The position numbers were made by a program, and so were the translations under genes. From Pelagophyceae sp. CCMP2097 (taxonomy: Eukaryota > Sar > Pelagophyceae): DNA of 45,624 nucleotides. Shown here in pieces: positions 20,565-30,660 of the stretch; within the stretch, counting starts at the first letter, position 1, and the number at the start of each line of letters is the position of its first letter. The notes beneath the pieces are model-generated. The model was given only the letters and a program-made list of their open reading frames with translations, searched no databases and had not been told where the DNA came from. The DNA lies in assembly GCA_026770575.1 (NCBI GenBank), contig MU657187.1:324446-370069 (forward strand). The letters run 5' to 3'.

Positions 20565-22197
20565 ATGGCGGCACCCGCGGCCACGTTTACCGCCGCGGTC
20601 GACGCCCTCGCGACCGTCCGGTACACCCACGCGGCGCATGCCTCGGCGCTCGGCGCCCTCGAACGGGCCTTTGATGCCGAGATGGTCCGAACCGGCGTCT
20701 TGCATCAGTGAAGCCGAAGACAGGGCGGCTCTCACCAGGCAGCGTGAAACCAGACGTGCACCTCTGAGAGCCCGAGCTCGGCCGTGTGCTTTTACGACAT
20801 GATTCCGTCGCAGGCCCTGCTCGCGAGCGACCGGCAGGCGCTCCAAGGCGACCGCGCGGCCATGATGCGACAAGTCGACGAGAAGCTCGCGCGCGGAGAA
20901 GCCATGCTCGAGGAAATTTCGCGCGGCTGTCGAGCGCGATCGTGCCGAGCTGGACGACGAAAAGGCGCGCACGCGGGCAGCGGCGCCGCCGCCCGACGAC
21001 CTGGTCAAGCTGAACGTCGGCGGCGCGCGCTTCGAGACTTCGCGGGCTGTCCTCACAAAGGTCGAGGACTCGATGCTCGGGCGCATGTTTGGCCGCTGCG
21101 ACGCGATGCTGCAGGCGGACCCCGACGACGGCTCGATCTTCATCGACCGCGACGGCGAGCGGTTCCGAGTCATCCTCGACTTCCTCCGCGACCTCGACGG
21201 TGCGCACACGCAGAGGACGATCCGCGCGTTAGCCGAGGCCGCGCAGGAATCCATGTTGAAGGAGCTGGATTACTTTGGCCTCAAGGTCGCCGTGTTTAGC
21301 GTGCGGCTGTGGACCGACGGCGCGACGTTCCGGCCGGGGCCGGCGATGGTCTCGGGACGTTCCCTAGGTGCTGCCGTGCTCGCCGGCAGGCGCGTCGTCG
21401 TGTTTGGCGGTATTTTAAACGGGTCTAGTTTAAACACGACCTTACTGCTCGACACGCAGACGATGGCCTTTACAGCTGGGCCGAACTTGCTCACGGGACG
21501 CTTTGGCTGTGCGGCCGTCCAGATCGACGCAGACCGCGTGCTTCTGGTGGGCGGCTTCGGTGGTCGATACTTGGACACGACGGAAATCTTCCACCTCTCG
21601 ACGCTCACGCTCACGCCGGGGCCGATCATGCTATCGCCACGATCCGGTTGTGCCGCGGTCGCACTCGACGGTCGCAGGATCGTCGTCGTTGGCGGCCACG
21701 ATGGCTCGTCTAGCTTGTCGACTACCGAGATTTTCAGCCTTGACACGATGGCCTTTGCGCCGGGGCCCACCATGGCAGCTCCGCGCAATGGCTGCACAGC
21801 CGTCGCGCTCGACGAGCACCGCATCTTGGTGGCCGGTGGTGGATACTCTGGTTCAAGATCTTTGACGACGACGGAAATCCTCGACATCCGGACCATGGCG
21901 TTTTCGCCCGGGCCGTCGATGGGCTCGGCGCGATGTTTCTGCGCGGCCGTGCAAGTCGATGCTGAACACGTCCTCATCGTCGGCGGCCAGGACTTGTCAT
22001 TCACGGCGTTGGCCACGACCGAGCTCCTCGACGTGGTGACGATGGAGTTTTCGCCTGGGCCGACCATGCCGAGAAATCGCAGTGGCACCACAGCCGCTCG
22101 GCTCGACGGCGCGGGAGAAGAACCACGCATCCTCGTGCTCGGGGGTAGTTTATCTTCGACGGAGTTGCTCGCCGTCGATGCGCACACGGGCGCGTGA
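20565..22197 (+). pseudogene. BTB-Kelch gene copy A, frameshifted
   Basis: A candidate first exon, 20565-20684 (MAAPAATFTAAVDALATVRY onwards), may splice into the block that starts [16 protein letters not shown] (ATG at 20799). The frame breaks near 20920, where there is one more base than in the inverted copy B (GAGGAAATTTCG against GAGAAGAAGTG). The right frame then runs from about 20930 to 22197: a coiled segment (RDRAELDDEKARTR), a T1/KCTD-like BTB fold (LVKLNVGGARFETS, DGSIFIDRDGERFRVILDFL), and about six Kelch-like units (TTEIFxLxTMxFxPGPxM with VVVGG). KCTD-type BTB proteins oligomerise and often serve as Cullin-3 adaptors, and Kelch blades bind substrates (family knowledge). A sequencing indel or an unseen intron could also explain the break. 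Confidence 0.65.
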
Positions 22198-23498
22198 GCG
22201 GCGCGCTGCCGGCAGTGACATGAACAAGGAACCGCGTCGAGAAGCTCGCTAGAAAGCAGAGCCCCCCCCCCCACGCGTGCGATGCCGCCGCGCCGCCGCC
22301 GCCATAACGCTGGCGATTCCGCCACGCCGCCACAACGCACGACCCCACACGCTCATTACGGACCTAACCCGGCTAAACCGAATTGCGCCGCTCACCTGCG
22401 CATAATTCACGAGTGCGGCCGCCTGTTGCGAGGCCGTCAGAGGGCGGTTGATTGTGAGATGGCAACAGAAGTGCGAGGTCCATCTATAAAGTGCGAGGTC
22501 AGACTATGGTGGCTGCTCCTGATAGGCCCGTTGGTACGCGAGGGCCCGGAGGCGGGCGAGAGCCGCCTTTTTAGGGCGCGGGGCGTGCGTCCAAAGGTCG
22601 TGTTTGCTTCGATGCAGGATTCGACCGAGACCACGTGGTTGAACAGTGTGGCGCCTGTGGGTCACCGGCCGCCGCCGTCGCCGCGACGCTGTGGCCCGCG
22701 TAGCGAGCGTGTATTCCGCGTCCGCTCGGAAAGCGGCGCGTCGGCGACTCGGCGGCTGCGGCGCCGAAGCCCCGGGTCCGCGACTTACCACAAGCAGTCG
22801 GTGCGCGCCGCCTCGAGCGCGGCGACGTGCGCGCGCTCGCTTTGCACCGCGCCCTGCGCCGCCTCCAACGCCGCCGCCGCGCAGTCGGCGCGTCACGCCG
22901 CCTTGAGGACGGCGCGCTCGGAAGACCGTGCGGCCAAGAGAGTGGCCACCTCGGCCTGACGCGCCGTCTCAATACTCGCCATCTCCACGCACCACGAATC
23001 CTGCTTAGAAGAAAGCACGGTCTCTTGACGCGAGCCCCCAAACGAGGCTGCCCCTCGCCCGCGTCGTGGAGAGAGCGGGCCCTTGGACATTATGCCAGTC
23101 TCATGCCACCGGCCGCGTTGAGAGCTTCGCAATGGTTTGACCTCGAATTGACCTCGCACTTGAGATTCAACCTCGCACTTGAGACGAACCGCCCCCAACC
23201 GTGGGGCCCGGGGGCCCACGTCGGCCGCAATGGACGCCCCTCTGTGTCATTGTCAAGGCCACGCTCGTGAAGGATGCTTAAATGAGCGACGCCAGTCGGA
23301 GGTACCGGTGGGGGTCCGTGACGAGCGCACGGGAGGGAGGGTCGTGCGTTGTGGCGTCGTGGCGTTGTTGCTGCATCTCCGGTGTCGTGACGGCATCTCT
23401 GCAAGAGAGGGCCTTGGCTTCTTGCGGGCTGCTCGAGGTGGTTCGTTGCGCATGGCACCGAAACGTCGGTACCACATAGATCTTGCGCACGTGGAACG
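22198..23498. other. Spacer between the inverted BTB-Kelch copies
   Basis: The similarity between the two copies continues for about 150 bp beyond their stops. For example, GCCACAACGCACGACCC near 22330 recurs inverted near 23340. The middle 950 bp are unrelated. They hold a minus-strand coiled-coil-like stretch starting at 22982 (MASIETARQAEVATLLAARS onwards) that meets TGA at 22893-22895 and then stays open and Ala/Glu-rich to a GTAAGT at about 22785. AAGTGCGAGGT-type repeats lie near 22490 and 23160. Confidence 0.45.
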
Positions 23499-24920
23499 TC
23501 AATGCCGGTGGCGCGTCGCTCGCGCGCCCCTTTCAGCATCGACAGCGAGCACCTCTGTCGAAGAATTACTTCCCCCGAGCACGAGGATCCGTCCGTCTCC
23601 TACAGCAGCGACGAGTCGAACGGATGCGACGCCAGCGCGTCCAGCCTGCATGGTCGGCCCGGGCGCGAACTCCATCGTCGCGAGGTCGAGGAGCTCGGTG
23701 GTGGCCAATATTGTGCTTGCCGAGTCCTGGCCGCCGACGACGAGGACATGTCGAGCGTCGACTCGCACGGCCGTGCAGAAAAAGCGCGCCAAGCCCATCG
23801 GCGGCCCGGGCGTGAACGCCATTGTCCGGATGTCGAGGACCTCGGTCGTCGTCAAAGATCCTGAACCAGAGTGACCACCGGCCACCATAATGCGATGCTC
23901 GTCGAGCGCGATGATCGTGCAGCCATTGCGCGGAGCTGCCATGGTGGGCCCGGGCGCAAAGGTCATCGTGTCCAGGCTGAAAATCTCGGTGGTCGACAAG
24001 CGAGACGTGCCATCGTGGCCGCCAACGACGACGATCCTGCGAGCATCGAGTGCGACAGCGGCACAATCCGAACGTGCTGCTAGCATGTTCGGCCCCGGCG
24101 TGACCGTGAGCGTCGAGAGGTGGAAGATCTCCGTCGTGTTCAACGGAGCACCACCGTAGCCGCTCACCAAAAGCACGCGGTCCTCGTCGATCAGGACGGC
24201 CGCACAGCTCCGTCGAACCGCGAGCAGGTTCGGCCCAGCTGTAAAGGCCATCGTCTGCGTGTCGAGCACTTCCGTCGTGTCTAAACTAATCCCGGCCGAC
24301 TGACCGCCGAACACGACGACGCGCCCGCCGGCAAACACGGCAGCACATGTAGAACGTCTCGAGCCCGTTTCCGGCCCGGGCCGGAACGTCGCGCCGTCGG
24401 TCCATGGCTGCACGCCAAACACGGCGACCTCGAGGCTTAAGTAGTCCAGCTCCTTCATCACGGATTCTTGCGTGCCTTCAGCTAACGCGCGGATGGCCTT
24501 CTGCGTATGTGCACCGTCGAGGTCGCGGAGGAAGTCGAGGATGACTCGGAACTGCTCGCCGTCGCGGTCGATGAAGATCGAGCCGTCGTCGGGGTCCGCC
24601 TGCAGCATCGCGTCGCAGCGGCCGAACATGCGCCCGAGCATCGAGTCCTCGACCTTTGTCAGCACAGTCCTTGAAGTTTCGAAGCGCGCGCCGCCCACTG
24701 GCACGTTGAGCTTGACCAGGTCGTCGGGCGGCGGCGCCGCTGCCCGCGTGCGCGCCTTTTCGTCGTCCAACTCGGCGCGGTCGCGCTCGACGGCCGCGCA
24801 CTTCTTCTCGAGCGTGGCTTCTCCGCGCGCGAGCTTCTCGTCGACTTGTCGCATCATGGCCACGCGGTTGCCTTGGAGCGCCTGCCGGTCGCTCGCGAGC
24901 AGGGCCTGCGACGGAATCAT
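23499..24920 (-). CDS. BTB-Kelch protein copy B, intact
   Basis: A single open frame of 473 aa from the Met at 24920 (MIPSQALLASDRQALQ). A helical, charged N-terminus (residues 10-60) is followed by a T1/KCTD-like BTB fold (about 68-165; FETSRTVLTKVEDSMLGRMF, IFIDRDGEQFRVILDFLRDL). Six Kelch-like units of about 48 residues come after, each with TTE(I/V)xxLxTMxFxPGPxM and a GG at the blade turn. Against copy A it has a six-base insertion that puts P-V inside the otherwise invariant LNVGG strand. Copies A and B are inverted and share sequence from about 35 bp upstream of Met. Beyond that, copy B adjoins WD40 sequence instead of the first exon seen in copy A, so it may lack its native promoter. 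The role, a substrate adaptor or scaffold, is inferred from family only. Confidence 0.75.
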   Translation of the reverse strand: MIPSQALLASDRQALQGNRVAMMRQVDEKLARGEATLEKKCAAVERDRAELDDEKARTRAAAPPPDDLVKLNVPVGGARFETSRTVLTKVEDSMLGRMFGRCDAMLQADPDDGSIFIDRDGEQFRVILDFLRDLDGAHTQKAIRALAEGTQESVMKELDYLSLEVAVFGVQPWTDGATFRPGPETGSRRSTCAAVFAGGRVVVFGGQSAGISLDTTEVLDTQTMAFTAGPNLLAVRRSCAAVLIDEDRVLLVSGYGGAPLNTTEIFHLSTLTVTPGPNMLAARSDCAAVALDARRIVVVGGHDGTSRLSTTEIFSLDTMTFAPGPTMAAPRNGCTIIALDEHRIMVAGGHSGSGSLTTTEVLDIRTMAFTPGPPMGLARFFCTAVRVDARHVLVVGGQDSASTILATTELLDLATMEFAPGPTMQAGRAGVASVRLVAAVGDGRILVLGGSNSSTEVLAVDAERGARATRHRH

Positions 24921-24957
24921 GGCATAAAAGCACACGGCCGAGCTCGGGCTCTCAGAG

Positions 24958-25709
24958 GTGCATGTATTGCACGTTGGGAAGGTGGGAGCCGCCCCGTCTT
25001 CGGCTCCACTGGACGCGCGGGCTGCGACGCTCGAGGGGCACACCGACTTCGTCATGAGCTGCGCGTTCTCGCCCGACGGCAAGCGCATCGTGACGGGGAG
25101 CTACGACACAACGGCGCGGCTCTGGGACGCCGAGACGGGCGCGCTGGTGGCGACGCTCGAGGGGCACNNNNNNNNNNAACGGCGCGGCTCTGGGACGCCG
25201 AGACGGGCGCGCTGGTGGCGACGCTCGAGGGGCACGCCAGCGGCATCTCGTGCTGCGCCTTCTCGCCCGACGGCAAGCGCATCGTGACGGGGAGCTGGGA
25301 CAAGACGGCGCGGCTCTGGGACGCCGAGACGGGCGCGCTGCAGGCGATCCTCGAGTGGCACACCGACTTCGTCACGAGCTGCGCCTTCTCGCCCGACGGC
25401 AAGCGCATCGTGACGGGGAGCGACGACACAACGGCGCGGCTCTGGGACGCCGAGTCGGGCGCGCTGCAGACGACGCTCCGGGGGCACACCAACATGAGCT
25501 GCGCGTTCTCGCCCGACGGCAAGCGCATCGTGACGGGGAGCGACGACAAAACGGCGCGGCTCTGGGACGCCGAGACGGGCGCGCTGCTGACGACGCTCGA
25601 GGGGCACGACAGCGGCGTCACGAGCTGCGCGTTCTCGCCCGACGGCAAGCGCATCGTGACGGGGAGCTACGACAGAACGGCGCGGCTCTGGGACGCCGCA
25701 TCATTCTAA
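24958..25709 (+). pseudogene. 5'-truncated WD40 repeat gene fragment
   Basis: WD40 blades of 41-42 residues ([20 protein letters not shown], [20 protein letters not shown]) run from about 25020 to a TAA at 25707-25709, where the last blade ends abruptly in WDAASF. There is no in-frame ATG before the first blade, and the sequence just upstream is the shared 5' flank of BTB-Kelch copy B. The fragment therefore starts at a rearrangement breakpoint. About five blades are present, interrupted by ten Ns. The blades match those of the WD40 gene at 30661-31878 very closely at the DNA level. It could still be a 3' exon of a gene whose start I cannot see. Confidence 0.6.
25168..25177. other. Assembly gap (10 N), probably spurious
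   Basis: The roughly 58 bases before the Ns (from AACGGCGCGGCTCTGGGACG to GAGGGGCAC) are identical to the 58 bases after them. This is what two overlapping contig ends give when they are joined without merging. Merging them would restore one continuous WD40 frame, whereas the ten Ns shift it by one base. Confidence 0.7.
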
Positions 25710-25903
25710 TGTCATTGGTGCTGTCTCTCGACTCGAGTCACGGTGGGATCGACATTTCCCGTCTTTCGGGTCTGACTCTCGACTCAAGTCGGACCGGATA
25801 CTCGGACGACCCCCACTCCAGCCTGCTGGAGCAGGAGCCCAACCGCGGGCCAGCATGCCTCTGAAGTTGAGTCTGAACCTGAGGGCCCTACAATTGTACA
25901 CTA

Positions 25904-26138
25904 CAGCACTTTCCGCGTAAAATGAATGGGCGCCGATACTTGACTTTCAAAGTATCGGCTCAAGTATCGACCAAAATCTCAAGTATCGGCAAGTCAAATT
26001 CGCAATAAGTTTAATTAAAATCCTAATTGCCTGCTTATTGAGAATTTGACTTGCCGATACTTGAGATTCTGGTCGATACTTGAGCCGATACTTGAAAGTC
26101 AAGTATCGGCGCCCATTCATTTTACGCGGAAAGTGCTG
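25904..26138. mobile_element. Foldback MITE with TA target-site duplication
   Basis: A 235-bp element starts CAGCACTTTCCGCGTAAAAT and ends with the reverse complement. The arms are about 107 bp with only three differences, around an AT-rich loop of about 20 bp. TA dinucleotides flank it (25902-25903 and 26139-26140). CAG termini plus a TA duplication suggest a Tc1/mariner-type non-autonomous element. Inside the arms, GATACTTGA words themselves repeat in both directions. The near-identity of the arms suggests recent activity or gene conversion. Confidence 0.85.
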
Positions 26139-26153
26139 TACAATTGTATAGTA

Positions 26154-26752
26154 CTACAATTGTACCAGCTTAGATCGCTATCGAAAACTCATTGTAAAAC
26201 TTGAACTTTCATGCCTCCGCATGCCCGTCATATGACATCCGGTGTGTGTTTACTGTACAGTCTGAGTCTGAATCAAATCGTTCTTATTGAGACAAGGAGA
26301 GCTGTGAGCAAGATAAGTTTTGAGTTCGCAAGCATCTCGCCGTCGCGTCGCTTGTCGGGATCCGACTCGGCGCGCACGGGGCCGTCGCGAAACACATCGC
26401 GCGCCGGCGGTTCGGCTTTTATTTTTTTACATACCCTTTTTGAGAACATACGCCCATTTTTGAGGCATCACACCGCGCGAACAACGCGGGTTCCTTTGGA
26501 CCCTAAGGTTTCTATCGGATGGGCCTCGCCTCCCCAAGCGATGAAGGTCCTAGGGTCCAAAGGAACCGCCCCCCGTCCGACGAACGAGGTCCCCAAAGCT
26601 ACCTTCGGCCTGTGGACTAGCGAGTTTGAACTTCAATGCAAACGGTCTTGCACTTGCAATCCTTGCATCGAATAAATTGGAATCTAGTAACCGTTCCGAA
26701 AACGTTGTTTAACGATATTTTTAAACCTCGGGATAAGCTGGTACAATTGTAG
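26154..26752. mobile_element. TIR element, copy 2 (about 600 bp)
   Basis: Perfect 19-bp terminal inverted repeats: CTACAATTGTACCAGCTTA on the left and TAAGCTGGTACAATTGTAG on the right. The body is closely related to 19893-20541. It holds an internal hairpin (GGTTCCTTTGGACCCTAAGG near 26489, complement ending near 26566). No open frame is of transposase type. It sits 15 bp from the MITE at 25904-26138. TACAATTGTA palindromes recur on all sides. Confidence 0.65.
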
Positions 26753-27069
26753 TGAGTTCATCCCGAGGTTTGTGCCTCTTTCTGAACAAATGCCACACGC
26801 CATACATGTAACTTCCCCATTAAAGTTTTCGGACACTGCGGCAAAAAGTGAATATCGCCCAAAACAAGTTCCGCACGGACTGCCCAACATCGTTGAACCA
26901 ACGCTTTCTTTTCTCGAACGTGCATCGTCTCTCGCGCGGTGGCGGACGTTGCGCGCCTCGCAGCTCCTGCGTTGGCGGACGCGGCGCGGCCCGCTCCCTC
27001 GCGCGCCGGCTTTGGCCTCTTTGCGCGGCCCGGCCTCCCCGCAGTCGTCGGTCGTCGTCGGTCGTTTCC

Positions 27070-28627
27070 ATGGAGGCGGGCCCCGAGGAGTCGGCGGTCG
27101 CCGACTTCCTCCAGATCTTAGAGGAGCACCGGAAGAACTGCGAGCGGCAGGGCAAGTACGTCGAGGCGGAGATTGCCTCGAATCGACTTGAAGAGTTGAA
27201 ACTGCACGAGGAGAATCGGCGCAAGGAAGCCATGCGCTCCAGACAAATCGCGGAACGACTCGGTGCGTGCCGACGAGCGGGGCGGTCGTGATGGGGGTCC
27301 ATTCGAGTGTCCCAGAAGTCAACGACGCCGGGACGGACTCGTGGTGCCCTTTTTACGGTCTTGTACGCTGCGATAGGTGTGGAGGAATCGCACATGCTGG
27401 AATTCCAGCAGTTTAACGGCGTCTGGGACCGCAAGATGCAGGACTACGAACAGCACGCCTTCCAATTGGTGGAGGCCATGAAGGAAAGGCACGCCGCCGA
27501 GCTCCGCGCGACGCAGCGCCGGACGGGAAACCCGGGTCGGTCGATGTTTCGGTGCCTCTGGACGGTCCATTTGAACGGTCCCTCGAAACGGCACCGCCCG
27601 ACGGCCCCACGATAAAGGCCACGGCGATTTGGGCCGTCGAGAAAGCCCCTATTGGATAACCCTCTCTCAACGGTCTCTCTGGGCGGGCCCTTTGAACGAC
27701 CCCTCTGGACGGTTCCTCTGAACAGACCCTCTGGACGGGCCCTCTTGGCGGTCCCTCTGGACCCCGCTAGACGCTCCCGCTGGACGTCAATGCGACGGTG
27801 TCACAGGGACCCCTCGTCACAGGGACCTCGACTCTTGGACTCTTGCCAGAGGGACCCCGTCAGAGGGACCTCGTCCGAGAGGGAACTCTTCAAACGACGT
27901 CGCCAAGGACCGTGCCACGAAGACCAAGGTCAAAGGAGCCTTGCGACGTGGACCTTGACCCCGAGGGGTCTTTTCGACAGCCCTGTTTCGTCCTCGACAG
28001 TCCCCGAGGGGTCTTTTCGACAGCCCTGTCCAGTCCCATTTGGTCCGAAGACGCGCTTCGACGGCCCGAGCCGGTTTTAAATCTCCGGCGCGCCTCTGAC
28101 CCGATCTCTTCTAGGCGACTTCCAGGCCGCTTTGCTTCAACGGCAAGCGCGGCCGAAGTTCTCGCGCGAGCTTTTGAACTTACGGCGGATCCAAGAGCAC
28201 TTGGCGCGGCAAAAGGACTACGCAGAGGTCAGCCCCGATTCTACGGGCGCACCCAGGGTGGATTTCAAACCCTATTTCCGGCCCCAAACCCGGCCATTTC
28301 GAAGCCCCGGTTTAGGCGCACAAGATCAAGCTGAAATGCGACGCTTTGGAGGCGTGGGAGCTGGAAAAGTGGAGTAGCGCCAAACAGCACGAAATGTTCC
28401 AAAGAGAAGCTCAGTTTAAGCACCAAAAATCGCAGGAATTATCCGCGCTCACCAAACGCGTGCACACAGGGCGCGAGGAGCAGAAGAAGCAACGACAGAT
28501 GGATTTAGAACGGCTGCTGCAGCGCTACCAAAATGTCAAAGCGGAGTTGGAAGCCCAGCAAAACCTGGAGCGCGGCCGAGCCGAAAGGGCCTCGAGCAGC
28601 ACCTGGGTGGCCAAGCAGGCCGCGTGA
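27070..28627 (+). CDS. Conserved coiled-coil protein, four exons
   Basis: Exons 27070-27262, 27377-27505, 28115-28227 and 28316-28627 join in frame to 248 aa. The sequence is helical and charged throughout: FLQILEEHRKNCERQGKYVE, then RLEELKLHEENRRKEAMRSR, VEESHMLEFQQFNGVWDRKM, PKFSRELLNLRRIQEHLARQ and LERLLQRYQNVKAELEAQQN. These blocks are typical of a eukaryote-wide uncharacterised coiled-coil family that I recall from protists and that may be flagellum-associated. I cannot name it, and the flagellar link is a guess. The start CCATGGAGG has a good context. Intron 2 begins GCGCGACGCA, a GC donor. This is the only choice that joins HAAEL-R-DFQAALL without extra residues; a GT donor at 27533 would also keep phase and add nine. 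Intron 2 (609 bp) carries a 13/14-bp array. Confidence 0.8.
27540..28080 (+). repeat. 13/14-bp arrays in coiled-coil gene intron 2
   Basis: First GGTCCCTCTGGAC-type units (27550-27780) and then GGGACCTCGTCACA-type units (27800-27960), followed by TTTTCGACAGCCCTG-type sequence. Two subfamilies sit side by side in one intron, as in Spb1 intron 11. Confidence 0.7.
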
Positions 28628-30543
28628 ACGCATTGCACGAAACGCCGGCCGCCGCGATAAGGGCAAAAGTCCGCTGCGTCTGGACGACGACGCGCCACCG
28701 CTCGACGACGCCGCCGGCCGCAAGGCCGCACACGCCTCGACTCCCCTCGTAACTCGAATCCCGACGGACGCTTGCACCGCCGGCACTGCGTCGATCCCCG
28801 GGCGGGGCCTTGAGCGGTGCGGCGAAGCGGTGCAGAGTCGGACTTCGTCCGAGTCGCAATCGCTTATGATCCACCCTGGGTGGGGCTTTTATCGCCTCGA
28901 CCTTGGCCCAGTGACTTGACCAGGGAGCGGAGCAAAGTTTTTCTCGAGCGCGAGCCCGCCGTGCCAAGTGTCAGCGCGAGTGTGACAACGCACACGCCAG
29001 TGTGTGGGCTGCTTTTGGGCTTGTTGTGGCGCGAGCGTAAGATGCGCCAAGTGTCGTCTGGCAGGAGGGCTTCTTTGGAGGCCTCGGTCGAGAAGCAGCG
29101 AGCCTCGTTGTTGGTCAAGATTGGGCGATGCGTCGTGAGGTTGTTGTCGCCCAGAGTTGCGTAGTTAGGTTGCCTTGGGCCCACTCAAGGCTTGGACGAC
29201 TGCAATATGTGGAACACGACACCGAAGTTCGCGCCTCATACACAGGTCACGCGGCACTCGTGAACGAGGCTGTCGCGCTCAAGGTGGCCGGGCGCACAAA
29301 GGCGTGCTTGCGCATCGACTCAAGCAGAAGGACGATGGGCGGGTCAAGTGCCGGATCAGGCGAGAGGAACACCTGGCGAGACAACGACGCCGCTCTTAGA
29401 TGCGTCCTGCTCCGCCGCAGTTCCTCAGCCCGGTCAAAGGGTGATGACTCTTGAAACCGACGCTCTGCGGTCAAGGATCGAGTCGAAGCGGCTTACGACG
29501 GCGCCGATTGAAGCCATGCAACCACCGTCCACGCCGCGGCGTCGCTCGAGCCGCATCATCCGCCTCGTCGCAGCCCGACGCGGTAGCCCGAGTCTGAAAG
29601 CACCATCGAAAGAAACATCGAACGTCGTCCGACACCTGCAAACGAGGATCGATGGCGCTATCGTATGATACCATCCGACATATTCACACCGGAGAGTCGT
29701 CCATGTTGCATGGCGCCTCGTCGCAACCCGCCGCATCCGCACAGGCCACAGAAGCACCGTCCAAGACCTGCGGAACGCATCGCCCCTGCACTCTACAGCC
29801 GAGCATCGAAGCGATGCGGCACACGATGGCACCTCCTTCCCCGTAGACGTATGTGGCCCATCCACGCAACCGAGTCGCCCGCAGCGTTCGCCCAGGACAA
29901 CAAAGCACCGCCCGAGCCCCGTAAGGTGTCTTCGTCCCGCGGTGTGCTGTGGATCAGAGCTCCGTGGCGCACCGTTAAAATGCGCACCGCTACAATGCCA
30001 AGACGAGTCCTCTGGTCATCGATGCAGGCATCGCAGCCTGCCGCTGGGGCCCCGGACTCGTAGTAAGCACCGTTTAAAGCCCGTCTTTCAAGCGCTCTTA
30101 CCCGGCGGTCTGCGACGACTTCGCGTACATCAATGGTCGAACGTGATCGAAATGGAGTTCTCACTCGATCCGCAGCCAAGAAGCTCTGCTCCGCAGCCAC
30201 AGCCAAGAAGCTCTGCTCCACAGCACGCGACCGAGACGTTCGAAAGGACCTCCACGAGACAAGTTTTTGAGCGCCCATTCAAGTGTTTCTAAAGAGCCGG
30301 TGTGAGCGAGTGTGCGCCGGTCGAACGCATCTCGAGCAAGACTTAGTGAGTATATACATCATGAACACTCGTTGCGACGCACCCTGGCCTGACCTAGGCC
30401 CGGCACGATGTTCGCAACTGCCAGCTGTGCGGGTGGCCGCGACGCAGGCAGAGCCCCAGCTCCCGGCCCCTGGCTGCAGGCGAGCTGCCACCGCGGGTCG
30501 CGTCCAAGCTTGTCTCCCCAAAGACGGTTCGAGGATAACAATA
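28628..30543. other. Intergenic region, no gene supported
   Basis: Frames open on both strands between 29100 and 30300 but show no domain and no consistent protein composition. TATGATCCACCCTGGGTGG, part of a short repeated word, lies at about 28865. A 24-bp unit (AGCCAAGAAGCTCTGCTCC) is duplicated at about 30174-30225. Some of this may be eroded transposon or gene remnant, which I could not identify. Confidence 0.5.
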
Positions 30544-30660
30544 TTAGGATGTAACGTGCCAAAGCCGCGCGGTCCTGTCCCTGCTCGCCGTCAAAACGCG
30601 CTCGCCGTCGGGCGAGAACACGCAGCTGTTGACAAATTCGGTGTGCCCCTCCAGAGTATT
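30544..30660 (-). other. Ninth WD40 blade lying beyond a stop codon
   Basis: Directly after the TAG that ends the WD40 frame (30661-30663), the same frame continues with N-TLEGHTEFVNSCVFSPDGE, then RVLTASRDRTARLWHVTS and TAA at 30544-30546. The blade is complete and its WD40 signature is intact, so it was coding recently or is reached by readthrough. Confidence 0.7.

Noticed and set aside
25052..25654. Minus-strand 200-codon frame opposite the WD40 fragment
   Set aside because: It is antisense to near-identical WD40 blades, and its repeats are the mirror image of the coding strand.
19893..26752. LTR retrotransposon with the two 600-bp direct repeats as LTRs
   Set aside because: The repeats have their own terminal inverted repeats (19 bp in copy 2), lack TG...CA ends, and the interior encodes Kelch and WD40 proteins with no reverse transcriptase or integrase.
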